DNA of 6,857 nt, from the NCBI GenBank assembly GCA_025456165.1, contig JALOLI010000073.1, positions 1-6,857 of the forward strand. The letters run 5' to 3'. A program made the position numbers and the translations under genes. Below, piece by piece: positions 1 to 5,276 of this stretch. The first letter of the stretch is position 1; each line of letters opens with the position of its first letter. Source of the DNA: Acidimicrobiia bacterium. Its GTDB lineage: Bacteria; Actinomycetota; Acidimicrobiia; UBA5794; UBA11373. Under the pieces are notes generated by a model. The model was given only the letters and a program-made list of their open reading frames with translations, was not told the origin of the DNA and ran no database searches.

Positions 1-271
1 AGATGGCGATGTCCTGGGGGACGAAGCCGATGGCCGCTTTGGCGTCGGTGGAGGTGGTGCGGATCTCCCGCCCGTCGACAAGCACCTCGCCGGCGTCGCG
101 CTCCAGCAGGCCGATGGCCATGTTGATGGTGGTCGTCTTGCCGGCCCCATTGGGGCCGAGCAGGCCGTAGGTCTCCCCTTCGGCGATGTGGAAGGAGACA
201 TCCTCGACGGCAACCAGATCCTTGAAGGCCTTGCGCAGGCCCTTCGCCTCCAGCACCAGGCGGCGTTCCAA
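1..271 (-). CDS. ABC transporter ATP-binding protein, N-terminal part (cut by window edge)
   Basis: Ninety residues of an ABC ATPase that would power a membrane exporter from the cytoplasmic face. The fragment has the core order of the family: strand beta1 with LRKAFKDLVAVEDVSFHI (about 12-29), the GE turn (32-33), Walker A GPNGAGKTT (39-47, Lys45), and the Q-loop in FVPQD (Gln86). The signature, Walker B and H-loop would lie beyond base 1. The TTG start at 271-269 is chosen because an in-frame TAG lies 15 bases upstream and an AGGAGGA ribosome site (283-277) sits 5 bases before it. It is divergent from the ABC operon starting at 386, whose ATPase is related but has a gap this one lacks. Any partner permeases would lie to the left of the window. 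The family is certain; the substrate is not visible. Confidence 0.93.
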   Translation of the reverse strand, partial: MERRLVLEAKGLRKAFKDLVAVEDVSFHIAEGETYGLLGPNGAGKTTTINMAIGLLERDAGEVLVDGREIRTTSTDAKAAIGFVPQDIAI

Positions 272-295
272 CGGGATCCTCCTCTAGGCCGGCCG

Positions 296-301
296 AGGAT
301 A
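296..301 (-). promoter_or_regulatory. candidate -10 element for the leftward ABC ATPase gene
   Basis: Read on the minus strand this is TATCCT, a good TANNNT match, 24 bases upstream of the TTG start. A CTGCGG sequence lies 17 bases further upstream (324-319) where a -35 would be; its match to TTGACA is weak. This is a prediction from pattern and spacing only. Confidence 0.4.
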
Positions 302-318
302 CCTCCGGGGCGGCAGCG

Positions 319-329
319 CCGCAGTGCGG
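319..329. repeat. 11-bp palindrome between the two divergent ABC promoters
   Basis: CCGCA-G-TGCGG is a perfect 5-bp inverted repeat around one central base. It falls where the -35 elements of both predicted divergent promoters would lie, so each strand shows a TGCGG in its -35 zone. It could be an operator or simply the symmetric overlap of two weak -35 elements. Confidence 0.35.
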
Positions 330-348
330 AGCATCCCCCGCCGGCTCC

Positions 349-354
349 TATTCT
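349..354 (+). promoter_or_regulatory. candidate -10 element for the rightward ABC operon
   Basis: TATTCT matches the TANNNT consensus and stands out in a GC-rich intergenic region. It would place the transcript start near 361, giving a leader of about 25 bases that contains the AGGAGG ribosome site at 371-376. The best -35 candidate is TGCGGA at 325-330, 18 bases upstream, which is weak. Confidence 0.4.
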
Positions 355-370
355 CTCCCTCCGATCGCGC

Positions 371-376
371 AGGAGG
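371..376 (+). promoter_or_regulatory. ribosome binding site deciding the ATPase start
   Basis: AGGAGG lies nine bases before the ATG at 386. The reading frame is open much further upstream, to 188, but that part overlaps the divergent ATPase gene and its promoter, so this site fixes the start. Confidence 0.75.
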
Positions 377-385
377 CACGCCGGG

Positions 386-1318
386 ATGGCCGAAGCGGGA
401 CACAACTGGCCGCTGCAGGTGAGGGACCTGGTCAAGGCCTTCAAGGAGGTCCGGGCCAACGACGGCATCAACGGCTTGCTCGGCCCCAACGGGGCCGGGA
501 AGAGCACGCTGGTGAAGCAGGTCATCGGCTTGCTCGCCCCCGACTCGGGGACCATCACCCTGGGCCCCCACGACCTGGTCGCCGACCCCGACGCCGCCCG
601 CCAGCTGTGCTCCTACCTGCCCCAGGCCCAGATGCCCATCGCCTCGTTCCGCTCGCGCGAGGCCATCGACATCACCGGCATGATCCGCGGCGGCGACCGG
701 GAGGCGGTGGCCCGCCGGCGCGACGAGCTGATCGAGGCCCTCGACATCGGCGAGTGGCGCGACACGGTCGGGGCCAAGCTCTCGGGCGGGGTGCGGCGCC
801 TGGTGGGCTTCGCCATGGTCACCGCCTGCCCCGGCCGGGTGGTGGTGCTCGACGAGCCGACCAACGACGTCGACCCGCTGCGCCGCCGCCTCCTGTGGCA
901 GGAGGTGCGCCGCCTGGGCGACGCCGGGGTGGCGGTGCTGCTGGTCACCCACAACGTCATGGAGGCGGAAAGGGCGGTCGACCGCCTCGCCGTCATCGAC
1001 CGCGGCCGCCTGCTCGCCGAGGGCACCCCGTCGTCGCTGAAGGCCGAGGACCGCGGCCGCCTTCGCCTGCAGGTGATGCTGGCCCCCCGGGCCGAAACGC
1101 CGGCACTGCCCGCCTTCGTCCAGGCGCATACCCGGGTGGGCCACAACCTGATGACGGTGGTGGCCGAGGAGGAGGCGGTCCACGCCATCGGCTGGGCGCA
1201 GGAACTGATCGGCCTCGGCCTCGCCGAGGAGTACGCCCTGGGGGCCACCACCCTGGAGGACGTCTACATCCGCCTCACCGGCGACGCGGAGGCGGCCGGG
1301 CGGGAGGCGGAGGCGTGA
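386..1318 (+). CDS. ABC exporter ATP-binding protein with a short deletion before Walker A
   Basis: A 310-residue cytoplasmic ATPase of the drug/ABC-2 exporter type. Motifs in order: Walker A GPNGAGKST (33-41, Lys39), Q-loop YLPQ (Gln80), signature LSGGV (132-136, with Val where Gln is usual), Walker B VVVLDEPT (152-159, Asp156 and Glu157), the D-loop NDVD (160-163), and the switch histidine in LVTHN (His189). The C-terminal TTLEDVYIRLTG (289-299) is typical of exporters of this kind. The ATG at 386 is preceded by AGGAGG at 371-376, nine bases away; the longer open frame upstream has no such support. Only nine residues separate KAFK (17-20) from GLLGPNG (30-36), against 18 in the neighbouring ATPase, so strand beta2 and the conserved GE turn are missing. 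The stop overlaps the first permease by four bases, so the two are probably cotranslated. Function is clear by family, but activity is uncertain because of the gap. Confidence 0.93.
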   Translation: MAEAGHNWPLQVRDLVKAFKEVRANDGINGLLGPNGAGKSTLVKQVIGLLAPDSGTITLGPHDLVADPDAARQLCSYLPQAQMPIASFRSREAIDITGMIRGGDREAVARRRDELIEALDIGEWRDTVGAKLSGGVRRLVGFAMVTACPGRVVVLDEPTNDVDPLRRRLLWQEVRRLGDAGVAVLLVTHNVMEAERAVDRLAVIDRGRLLAEGTPSSLKAEDRGRLRLQVMLAPRAETPALPAFVQAHTRVGHNLMTVVAEEEAVHAIGWAQELIGLGLAEEYALGATTLEDVYIRLTGDAEAAGREAEA

Positions 1319-2097
1319 CCACCCTCGCCGCGCCCGGCGAGGCCCTCCGCTCCGGCCTCGGTTACTGGTGGCACTCCTACCGGATGATGCTCCGCTGGGA
1401 GCTGACCTCCCTGCGGATGGTCCTGGCGATCACCGTCATCGTGCAGATCCTCTCCGGGGCGGGGTTCGTGCTGGCCCTGGGCCTCTTCTTCGGGCAGGTG
1501 CCGCCGCGAGCGGCGCTCTTCGTCTCCACCGGCGTGCTGGTGGTCACCCTCATCACCATCGGCATGGTCCTGGGGCCCCAACTGGTGGCCATGCAGAAGG
1601 CGGAGAAGACCTACGACTTCCTCTGGTCCCTGCCCGTGCCCCGCCCTACCGCCGCCCTGGCCTGGGTGACCACCAACCTGATCCTGGGCCTGCCCGGCAT
1701 GGCCGTGGCCCTGGGAGTGGCCCTCCTCCGCTACGACCTCGACCTGCACGTCTCGTGGGCCATCATCCCCGCCGTCCTGCTCACCCTGTTCACCGGCACC
1801 ATGGTCGGCTACGCCCTGGCCCACTCCCTGGGGAACCCCATGCTGATCGCCGCCATCACCCAGATGCTGATCTTCGTGATCATCGGCTTCTCCCCCATCA
1901 ACTTCCCCGCCGAGCAGCTGCCCGGATGGCTGGCCGCCTTGCACCGCTGGCTGCCCCTGGCCCCCATGGCCGACACCGTGAGGGCCGGCCTCACCCGGGG
2001 GGTCGTGGAGGAAGTGACCCGCTCCTATGTGGTGCTCGGAGCCTGGGCGGCCGCCGCGGTGGGGGTCACCTCGGCGGTGCTGGCCAGGAGGGGCTGA
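1315..2097 (+). CDS. ABC-2 type transporter permease, first of a tandem pair
   Basis: A 260-residue integral membrane protein that would form half of the exporter channel. Hydrophobic segments are near 34-58, 67-89, 114-137, 148-169, 176-196 and 237-257, which gives the six helices usual for ABC-2 permeases. Conserved-looking loops include YDFLWSLPVPR (100-110) after helix 2, RYDLDLHVS (139-147), FSPINFP (192-198) and LPGWLAALHR (202-211). The GTG start sits in GTGA, overlapping the ATPase stop, and GGGAGG at 1302-1307 serves as ribosome site. The frame continues open upstream, but that part only shadows the ATPase. It aligns without gaps, at an offset of two residues, to the next gene. By my hand count 63 of 112 residues between the YDF and HR motifs are identical. 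The substrate cannot be inferred. Confidence 0.9.
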   Translation: MTTLAAPGEALRSGLGYWWHSYRMMLRWELTSLRMVLAITVIVQILSGAGFVLALGLFFGQVPPRAALFVSTGVLVVTLITIGMVLGPQLVAMQKAEKTYDFLWSLPVPRPTAALAWVTTNLILGLPGMAVALGVALLRYDLDLHVSWAIIPAVLLTLFTGTMVGYALAHSLGNPMLIAAITQMLIFVIIGFSPINFPAEQLPGWLAALHRWLPLAPMADTVRAGLTRGVVEEVTRSYVVLGAWAAAAVGVTSAVLARRG

Positions 2098-2098
2098 A

Positions 2099-2875
2099 AT
2101 GACCGCGTTGCCCGCCCCCGTCCTGCGCCGCGGCGCCGCCTACTGGATGGCCGGCTACCGCGGCATGCTGCGCTTCGACCTGGCCTCGGCCCGGGAGTGG
2201 CTCGTCCCCTTCGTGCTGGTGCAGGTCCTGATGGGAGCCGGCATGGCCCTCGTCTACGGCTTCTACCTGGGGAACATGCCGGCGGCGGCGGCCACCTTCG
2301 TGGCCACCGGGGCTCCCACGCTGGCGGTCATCCCCCTCGGCATGGCCCTGGCGCCCAGCCTCATCGCCGGCCGCAAGATCGAAGGCACCTACGACTTCAT
2401 GTGGTCGCTGCCGGTGCCCCGCCTCACCGCGGCCCTCTCCTCCTACACCGTCTTCACCGCCCTGGCCGCCCCCGGTTTCGCCGCCGCTCTGGGCATCGCC
2501 GCCTGGCGCTACGACCTGGACCTGCACGTCAGCGCCTGGGTCGTGCCGGCGGTCCTGCTGTCGTCGCTCATGGCGGCCTCGGTCGGCTTCGCCGTGGGCC
2601 ACGCCGTCACCGAACCGGCGCTGGTCAACGTGATCACCAACCTGGTGATCTTCGTCGTGCTGATGTTCTCCCCCATCGCCTTCCCCATCGAGAACTTCCC
2701 CGGCTGGCTGGCGGCGGCGCACCGCGTGCTCCCCTTCTGGCACATGGCCAACGTCGTGCGAGCGTCGCTGACCGAGGGGCTGGTCACCGGGGCCTGGGCC
2801 TCGTACCTGGTGCTGGCCGGGTGGACCCTGGGAGCCTGGTTGCTCGCCGCCTGGGCGGTGGGCCGGAGACGCTGA
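2099..2875 (+). CDS. ABC-2 type transporter permease, second of a tandem pair
   Basis: A 258-residue integral membrane paralogue of the preceding permease with the same six-helix plan. Helices are near 32-56, 66-88, 112-135, 146-168, 174-194 and 234-254. The shared motifs fall at YDFMWSLPVPR (98-108), RYDLDLHVS (137-145), FSPIAFP (190-196) and FPGWLAAAHR (200-209). The ATG follows the upstream TGA by one base, and AGGAGGGG (2086-2093) lies five bases before it, so translation is coupled. With the ATPase and the first permease it should make a transporter with a heterodimeric membrane part and a shared ATPase dimer. It is the last gene of the operon; the next gene downstream is convergent, on the minus strand. 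Confidence 0.9.
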   Translation: MTALPAPVLRRGAAYWMAGYRGMLRFDLASAREWLVPFVLVQVLMGAGMALVYGFYLGNMPAAAATFVATGAPTLAVIPLGMALAPSLIAGRKIEGTYDFMWSLPVPRLTAALSSYTVFTALAAPGFAAALGIAAWRYDLDLHVSAWVVPAVLLSSLMAASVGFAVGHAVTEPALVNVITNLVIFVVLMFSPIAFPIENFPGWLAAAHRVLPFWHMANVVRASLTEGLVTGAWASYLVLAGWTLGAWLLAAWAVGRRR

Positions 2876-2899
2876 GGCGATCTCACGGCCCGCGCCTCA
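2873..2899. terminator. candidate bidirectional hairpin between convergent genes
   Basis: TGAGGCG (2873-2879) pairs with CGCCTCA (2893-2899) across a 13-base loop. It begins in the permease stop codon and ends 13 bases before the stop of the convergent small membrane gene, where a shared terminator would be expected. There is no T-run on either side, so intrinsic termination is unproven; terminators without T-runs do occur in high-GC bacteria. Confidence 0.35.
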
Positions 2900-2912
2900 C
2901 CGACGCACGCTC

Positions 2913-3239
2913 TCAGGCGCCGACCAGAAACGACACGGCGAGCACGACCACCAGGGCTCCGCCCACCAGAGGGCGCACCCAGGCGGGCAGCGTTGGCCAC
3001 AGCCCCCGGCGCGAGGTGTAGACGGCCCAGGCGAGGCACAGCACCCCGGCGGCGATCGCCCCACCCCCCGCCCCCCGGCTCAGGCCCCGATGCAGCGCCG
3101 TACCCGGCTCCACCCCACCCAGCGTCAGCCACACGCCGGCCACGGTGGCGACGGCCGCGGCGGCGAGGGCGACGCCCAGCAGGGAGAAGCTCGCCACCAG
3201 ATGCCGTCGCGGCAGTCCCTCGGCCTGCTCCGGCGGCAT
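2913..3239 (-). CDS. small membrane protein of unknown function (third gene of cassette)
   Basis: A 108-residue protein that I do not recognise. It has three clear hydrophobic segments, near 14-40, 58-75 and 87-107. The short N-terminal tail contains RRH (11-13), and the loop between segments 2 and 3 is basic (RRGLW, 77-81). The C-terminus ends directly in the last helix. Its ATG is fused to the stop of the upstream gene as TGATG, a one-base overlap that usually means coupled translation; there is no strong separate ribosome site. The composition is that of a real membrane protein, not of an antisense shadow, and no competing gene lies opposite. No catalytic motif is visible. Reality as a gene is likely; function unknown. 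Confidence 0.68.
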   Translation of the reverse strand: MPPEQAEGLPRRHLVASFSLLGVALAAAAVATVAGVWLTLGGVEPGTALHRGLSRGAGGGAIAAGVLCLAWAVYTSRRGLWPTLPAWVRPLVGGALVVVLAVSFLVGA

Positions 3240-3499
3240 CAGCCCCGGCTCCGCTTCCCGGCGCCGAGCAGCCGCGCCGGCAGGCGGATGACGGCGCCGA
3301 CTAGATCCAGGACGGCCTGCAATGAGATCCCCACCAGGCGGAACGGGAGGCTAAGCAGCCAGAGCAGCGGGTACAGGAGCAGGGCGACCAGGGCCAGCGG
3401 CCAGGCCACGACGGCGAGGATCAGCCACAGCAGGAACGTCGCCACGCCCTCACCATAGGCGGCCACACCCGGGAGGGGCTCAGCCCGGCCCCGAGTCAT
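3239..3499 (-). CDS. small membrane protein of unknown function (second gene of cassette)
   Basis: An unrecognised 86-residue protein. A long hydrophobic stretch (about 19-52) containing WLILAVVAWPLALVALLLYP is probably a two-helix hairpin. It is followed by a likely amphipathic helix (53-74) and a basic tail, ARLLGAGKRSRG (75-86), expected to remain in the cytoplasm. The ATG at 3499 overlaps the end of the upstream gene by 20 bases and lacks a clear ribosome site. In-frame GTG codons at residues 12 and 19 are alternative starts that would leave the membrane part intact. Its stop overlaps the next ATG by one base. It is probably cotranscribed with both neighbours. Confidence 0.62.
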   Translation of the reverse strand: MTRGRAEPLPGVAAYGEGVATFLLWLILAVVAWPLALVALLLYPLLWLLSLPFRLVGISLQAVLDLVGAVIRLPARLLGAGKRSRG

Positions 3500-3695
3500 C
3501 GGTGGTGGCGACGATGCTCAAGCGCACCACCGCCCCCACTTCGGGACCGTGCGGGGCCCCTCCGGCATAGTCGATCTCCACGGCGAATCCCCCCAGGGAA
3601 GCGGCGATGCCCGCGGCGCGCAGCGCCGCCACCCCGCCGGTCGCCCCCTCCGCCGCCGCCCGGATCAGCTCACGGATGTCACTGGACTCGCCCAC
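3480..3695 (-). CDS. small soluble protein of unknown function (first gene of cassette)
   Basis: A 71-residue protein that I do not recognise. The N-terminal half (SSDIRELIRAAAEGATGGVAALRAAG, 4-29) looks helical and alanine-rich. The C-terminal half contains two probable strands, GGFAVEIDY (35-43) and GAVVRLSIVATT (54-65). There is no signal peptide or membrane segment. The GTG start is well supported: GGGAG (3705-3701) lies five bases upstream and AGGAGG (3713-3708) slightly further. It leads two coupled membrane genes, so a role with them at the inner membrane face is a reasonable but unproven guess. No convincing -10 element was found in the 120 bases upstream, so transcription could continue from the thioredoxin-like gene. 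Confidence 0.6.
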   Translation of the reverse strand: MGESSDIRELIRAAAEGATGGVAALRAAGIAASLGGFAVEIDYAGGAPHGPEVGAVVRLSIVATTDDSGPG

Positions 3696-3700
3696 GCTGG

Positions 3701-3713
3701 CTCCCTTCCTCCT
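3701..3713 (-). promoter_or_regulatory. strong ribosome binding site for the small-gene cassette
   Basis: On the minus strand the stretch reads AGGAGGAAGGGAG, two overlapping Shine-Dalgarno-like cores, ending five bases before the GTG at 3695. It is the main evidence that the 71-residue gene is real and starts at GTG. Confidence 0.65.
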
Positions 3714-3815
3714 GGTTGCGGGCGAATCGTGGCCGGGGCCTGTCTCGGCGGTATGCCAACGCCCCGGGCGGGGTCGCCGGAGCTTGCGCTCACCGCCCCC
3801 CCGGCCTGAGACGGA

Positions 3816-4388
3816 TCAGGCGTACGCCGGGGCGTTGCCCGGGCGCCACTTGATGGAGCACCCCATGCTGGGGTACTGCTCCGCCGGCGCCGGCCGGCCG
3901 GCGAGTACCGCGTCGATGGCCCGGCGCAGGTCCTCCCCGGTCACCGGAACACCGCTGTCGGGGCGGCTGCCGTCGAGGCGGCCACGGTAGACCAGCCGGC
4001 GGTCGGGGCCGAAGAGGAAGAAGTCGGGAGTGCAGGCGGCGGTGTACGCCAGAGCGGTCTCCTGTGTCTCATCGAACAGGTACGGGAAGCGGTAGCCCTG
4101 GGCCTGCGCCTCCTCGGCGATCCGCTCGGGCGCGTCGCCGGGGTGGGATCCGGGATCATTGGCGCTGATCGCCACCATCCCCAGGTCGGCAGTCGAGTAG
4201 TCGGCCCGCAGTTGCACCAGGCCGGAGCGCACGTGCTTCACGTAGGGGCAGTGGTTGCAGATGAACATCACCAGCAGAGCAGGCTGGGAGAAGTCCGCCG
4301 ACGACACCTCACTGCCGGTCAGCGGCTCGGCCAGGGCAAAGGAGGGCGCCGGGGTGCCCAGGGCCAGCATCGTCGAGTTGACTGCCAT
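3816..4388 (-). CDS. thioredoxin-fold protein of the PRX_like1 / AhpC-TSA type
   Basis: A 190-residue cytoplasmic thioredoxin-fold protein with no signal peptide. After an N-terminal GTPAPSFAL (11-19) comes the active-site region LLVMFICNHCPYVKHV (38-53), with the CxxC pair Cys44 and Cys47. CTPDFFLFG (119-127) contains the cis-proline (Pro121) with a further cysteine, and the C-terminal block PSMGCSIKW (173-181) carries Cys177. CNHCPYVKH and GCSIKW are hallmarks of the PRX_like1 group, annotated as thioredoxin family proteins. A thiol-disulfide or peroxide-related redox role is likely, but the physiological substrate is not known. The ATG at 4388 has GAGGAG (4398-4393) four bases upstream. 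The gene is divergent from the anchored-protein operon and followed 120 bases later by the small-gene cassette. Confidence 0.92.
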   Translation of the reverse strand: MAVNSTMLALGTPAPSFALAEPLTGSEVSSADFSQPALLVMFICNHCPYVKHVRSGLVQLRADYSTADLGMVAISANDPGSHPGDAPERIAEEAQAQGYRFPYLFDETQETALAYTAACTPDFFLFGPDRRLVYRGRLDGSRPDSGVPVTGEDLRRAIDAVLAGRPAPAEQYPSMGCSIKWRPGNAPAYA

Positions 4389-4417
4389 CTCGCTCCTCGT
4401 TCAAGGGGTGGAGCGGC

Positions 4418-4423
4418 ATCGTA
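4418..4423 (-). promoter_or_regulatory. candidate -10 element for the thioredoxin-like gene
   Basis: On the minus strand this reads TACGAT, matching TANNNT. It would give a leader of roughly 23 bases with the GAGGAG ribosome site. The expected -35 position (4446-4441) reads TTCGCT, a weak match. Prediction only. Confidence 0.4.
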
Positions 4424-4424
4424 C

Positions 4425-4439
4425 GGGCCCGGCGGGCCC
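4425..4439. repeat. paired GGGCCC palindromes in the divergent promoter region
   Basis: GGGCCC at 4425-4430 and again at 4434-4439, separated by three bases, form an inverted repeat between two divergent genes. The pair fills the -10/-35 spacer of the leftward promoter and ends where the rightward -35 would lie. That position suits an operator; it may also be chance in GC-rich DNA. Confidence 0.3.
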
Positions 4440-4460
4440 TAGCGAACAGGAACAGGCGGT

Positions 4461-4466
4461 TAGTGT
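4461..4466 (+). promoter_or_regulatory. candidate -10 element giving a leaderless transcript
   Basis: TAGTGT fits TANNNT and ends six bases before the GTG start at 4473, so transcription would begin at or next to the start codon. No Shine-Dalgarno sequence precedes that GTG, which agrees with leaderless translation, common in actinomycetes. No good -35 is seen. Confidence 0.45.
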
Positions 4467-4472
4467 CGGGCC

Positions 4473-5276
4473 GTGAGCGCACGCCGCCTCGCCCTTCTCG
4501 CCGCCGCCGGACTGGCAGCAGGGGCTGCCGCCGCCTTCTTCCTTCTCCCGGCTGGAGCGAAGTCGGCCGCCGTCACTTCTACCACGGAGGCGTCGGCCAC
4601 CGCGACCACCAGTGCCCCGGTGTGGGTCAACGACCACGAGACGCGGCTCGGCTCCACGGTGGTCGTCGCCACCGGCCTGCAGATGGAAGGCAGCCGGATC
4701 CTCTTCACCTACGACCTCTACCCCATCGCCCCCCTCGAAACCCTGGCGACCCTCGAAGAGCTCCCGGAGTTGTTCGCCGGCACAGTCCCGGCCTCGTTCA
4801 CCCTCATCTACCCGGGGGGAACGACGACGGCGCGCCCCCTGGGCCCGGGGCAGCGGGCCGGCCGGTTCGAGGTCCCCGCCGGGGTCACCACCGCCGAGGT
4901 CGAAGCGATCACCATCGACTCCTACTGGGTACCAGTGCCCGGCGGGTACACGGTCGGACTATCGCCGTCGAGCGGAGCCTGGGTGGCAGCCGCCCCGGGA
5001 GTCCGGGCGCGCATCGTGCAAGTGGTCGAGCAAGCGGAGAACCGTCTCGTGATCGTGGAGTTGGAGGGGGAGGCCATCATCGCCAACGATCTCGCCATTG
5101 CCGGCGAGGGGCGAGACTGGCAATCCTCGTCCTACTCCCAGATTGGGGGACTGCGCTGGACCCTCGACTTCCGGGGGGAGGTCCTGCCCGATCCCGTCGT
5201 CCTCACGGTGCGAGGGGTGGGCTGGATCGAGGTGCCCGGAGGTGGCCCGGTGGACCTGGAGGGGGTGCCGCGATGA
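4473..5276 (+). CDS. membrane-anchored protein with Thr-rich linker and beta-rich outer domain
   Basis: A 267-residue protein not recognised at family level. RR at 4-5 precedes one hydrophobic segment (6-27), which acts as an uncleaved anchor or signal peptide; no lipobox is seen. A Ser/Thr/Ala linker follows (31-49). The outer part (50-267) has alternating short hydrophobic strands such as STVVVATG, SFTLIYPGG, RLVIVELEG, RWTLDFRG and VVLTVRGVGWIEVPGG, suggesting immunoglobulin-like beta sandwiches. This loosely recalls extracellular domains of the DUF4179/DUF5643 type, but I cannot confirm it. The GTG start is chosen from the TAGTGT element just upstream and the positively charged N-terminus. 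The stop overlaps the next gene in ATGA, so the two form an operon. About 14% of its first 90 codons end in A or T, more than in the ABC genes. Confidence 0.78.
   Translation: MSARRLALLAAAGLAAGAAAAFFLLPAGAKSAAVTSTTEASATATTSAPVWVNDHETRLGSTVVVATGLQMEGSRILFTYDLYPIAPLETLATLEELPELFAGTVPASFTLIYPGGTTTARPLGPGQRAGRFEVPAGVTTAEVEAITIDSYWVPVPGGYTVGLSPSSGAWVAAAPGVRARIVQVVEQAENRLVIVELEGEAIIANDLAIAGEGRDWQSSSYSQIGGLRWTLDFRGEVLPDPVVLTVRGVGWIEVPGGGPVDLEGVPR

Noticed and set aside
284..1183. Long minus-strand open frame opposite the ABC ATPase
   Set aside because: Its product is rich in His, Gly, Gln and Ala without motifs, as expected for the shadow of a GC-rich gene. The plus strand carries a full set of ABC ATPase motifs here.
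607..1314. Upstream extension of the first permease frame
   Set aside because: This part is Pro/Gly/Arg-rich noise overlapping the ATPase. The membrane protein begins at the GTG at 1315, with a ribosome site and a stop-start overlap.
1264..1944. Minus-strand open frame opposite the first permease
   Set aside because: The product is Gly/His/Gln/Asp-rich low-complexity sequence, the mirror of hydrophobic codons on the plus strand.
2066..2743. Minus-strand open frame opposite the second permease
   Set aside because: Same antisense-shadow composition; the plus strand encodes a clear six-helix permease.
2993..3458. Plus-strand open frames opposite the small membrane genes
   Set aside because: Arg/Pro-rich products with no motif, while the minus strand gives typical membrane helices with coupled starts.
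3762..3773. CCCC-GGGC-GGGG hairpin after the thioredoxin-like gene
   Set aside because: Only four base pairs and no T-run. Such matches are common by chance in this GC-rich sequence, so it is not called a terminator.
4463..5272. Upstream extension of the second anchored-protein frame
   Set aside because: It reads as Arg/Gly/His-rich noise across the first anchored-protein gene. The ATG at 5273 has a strong ribosome site and an ATGA overlap.
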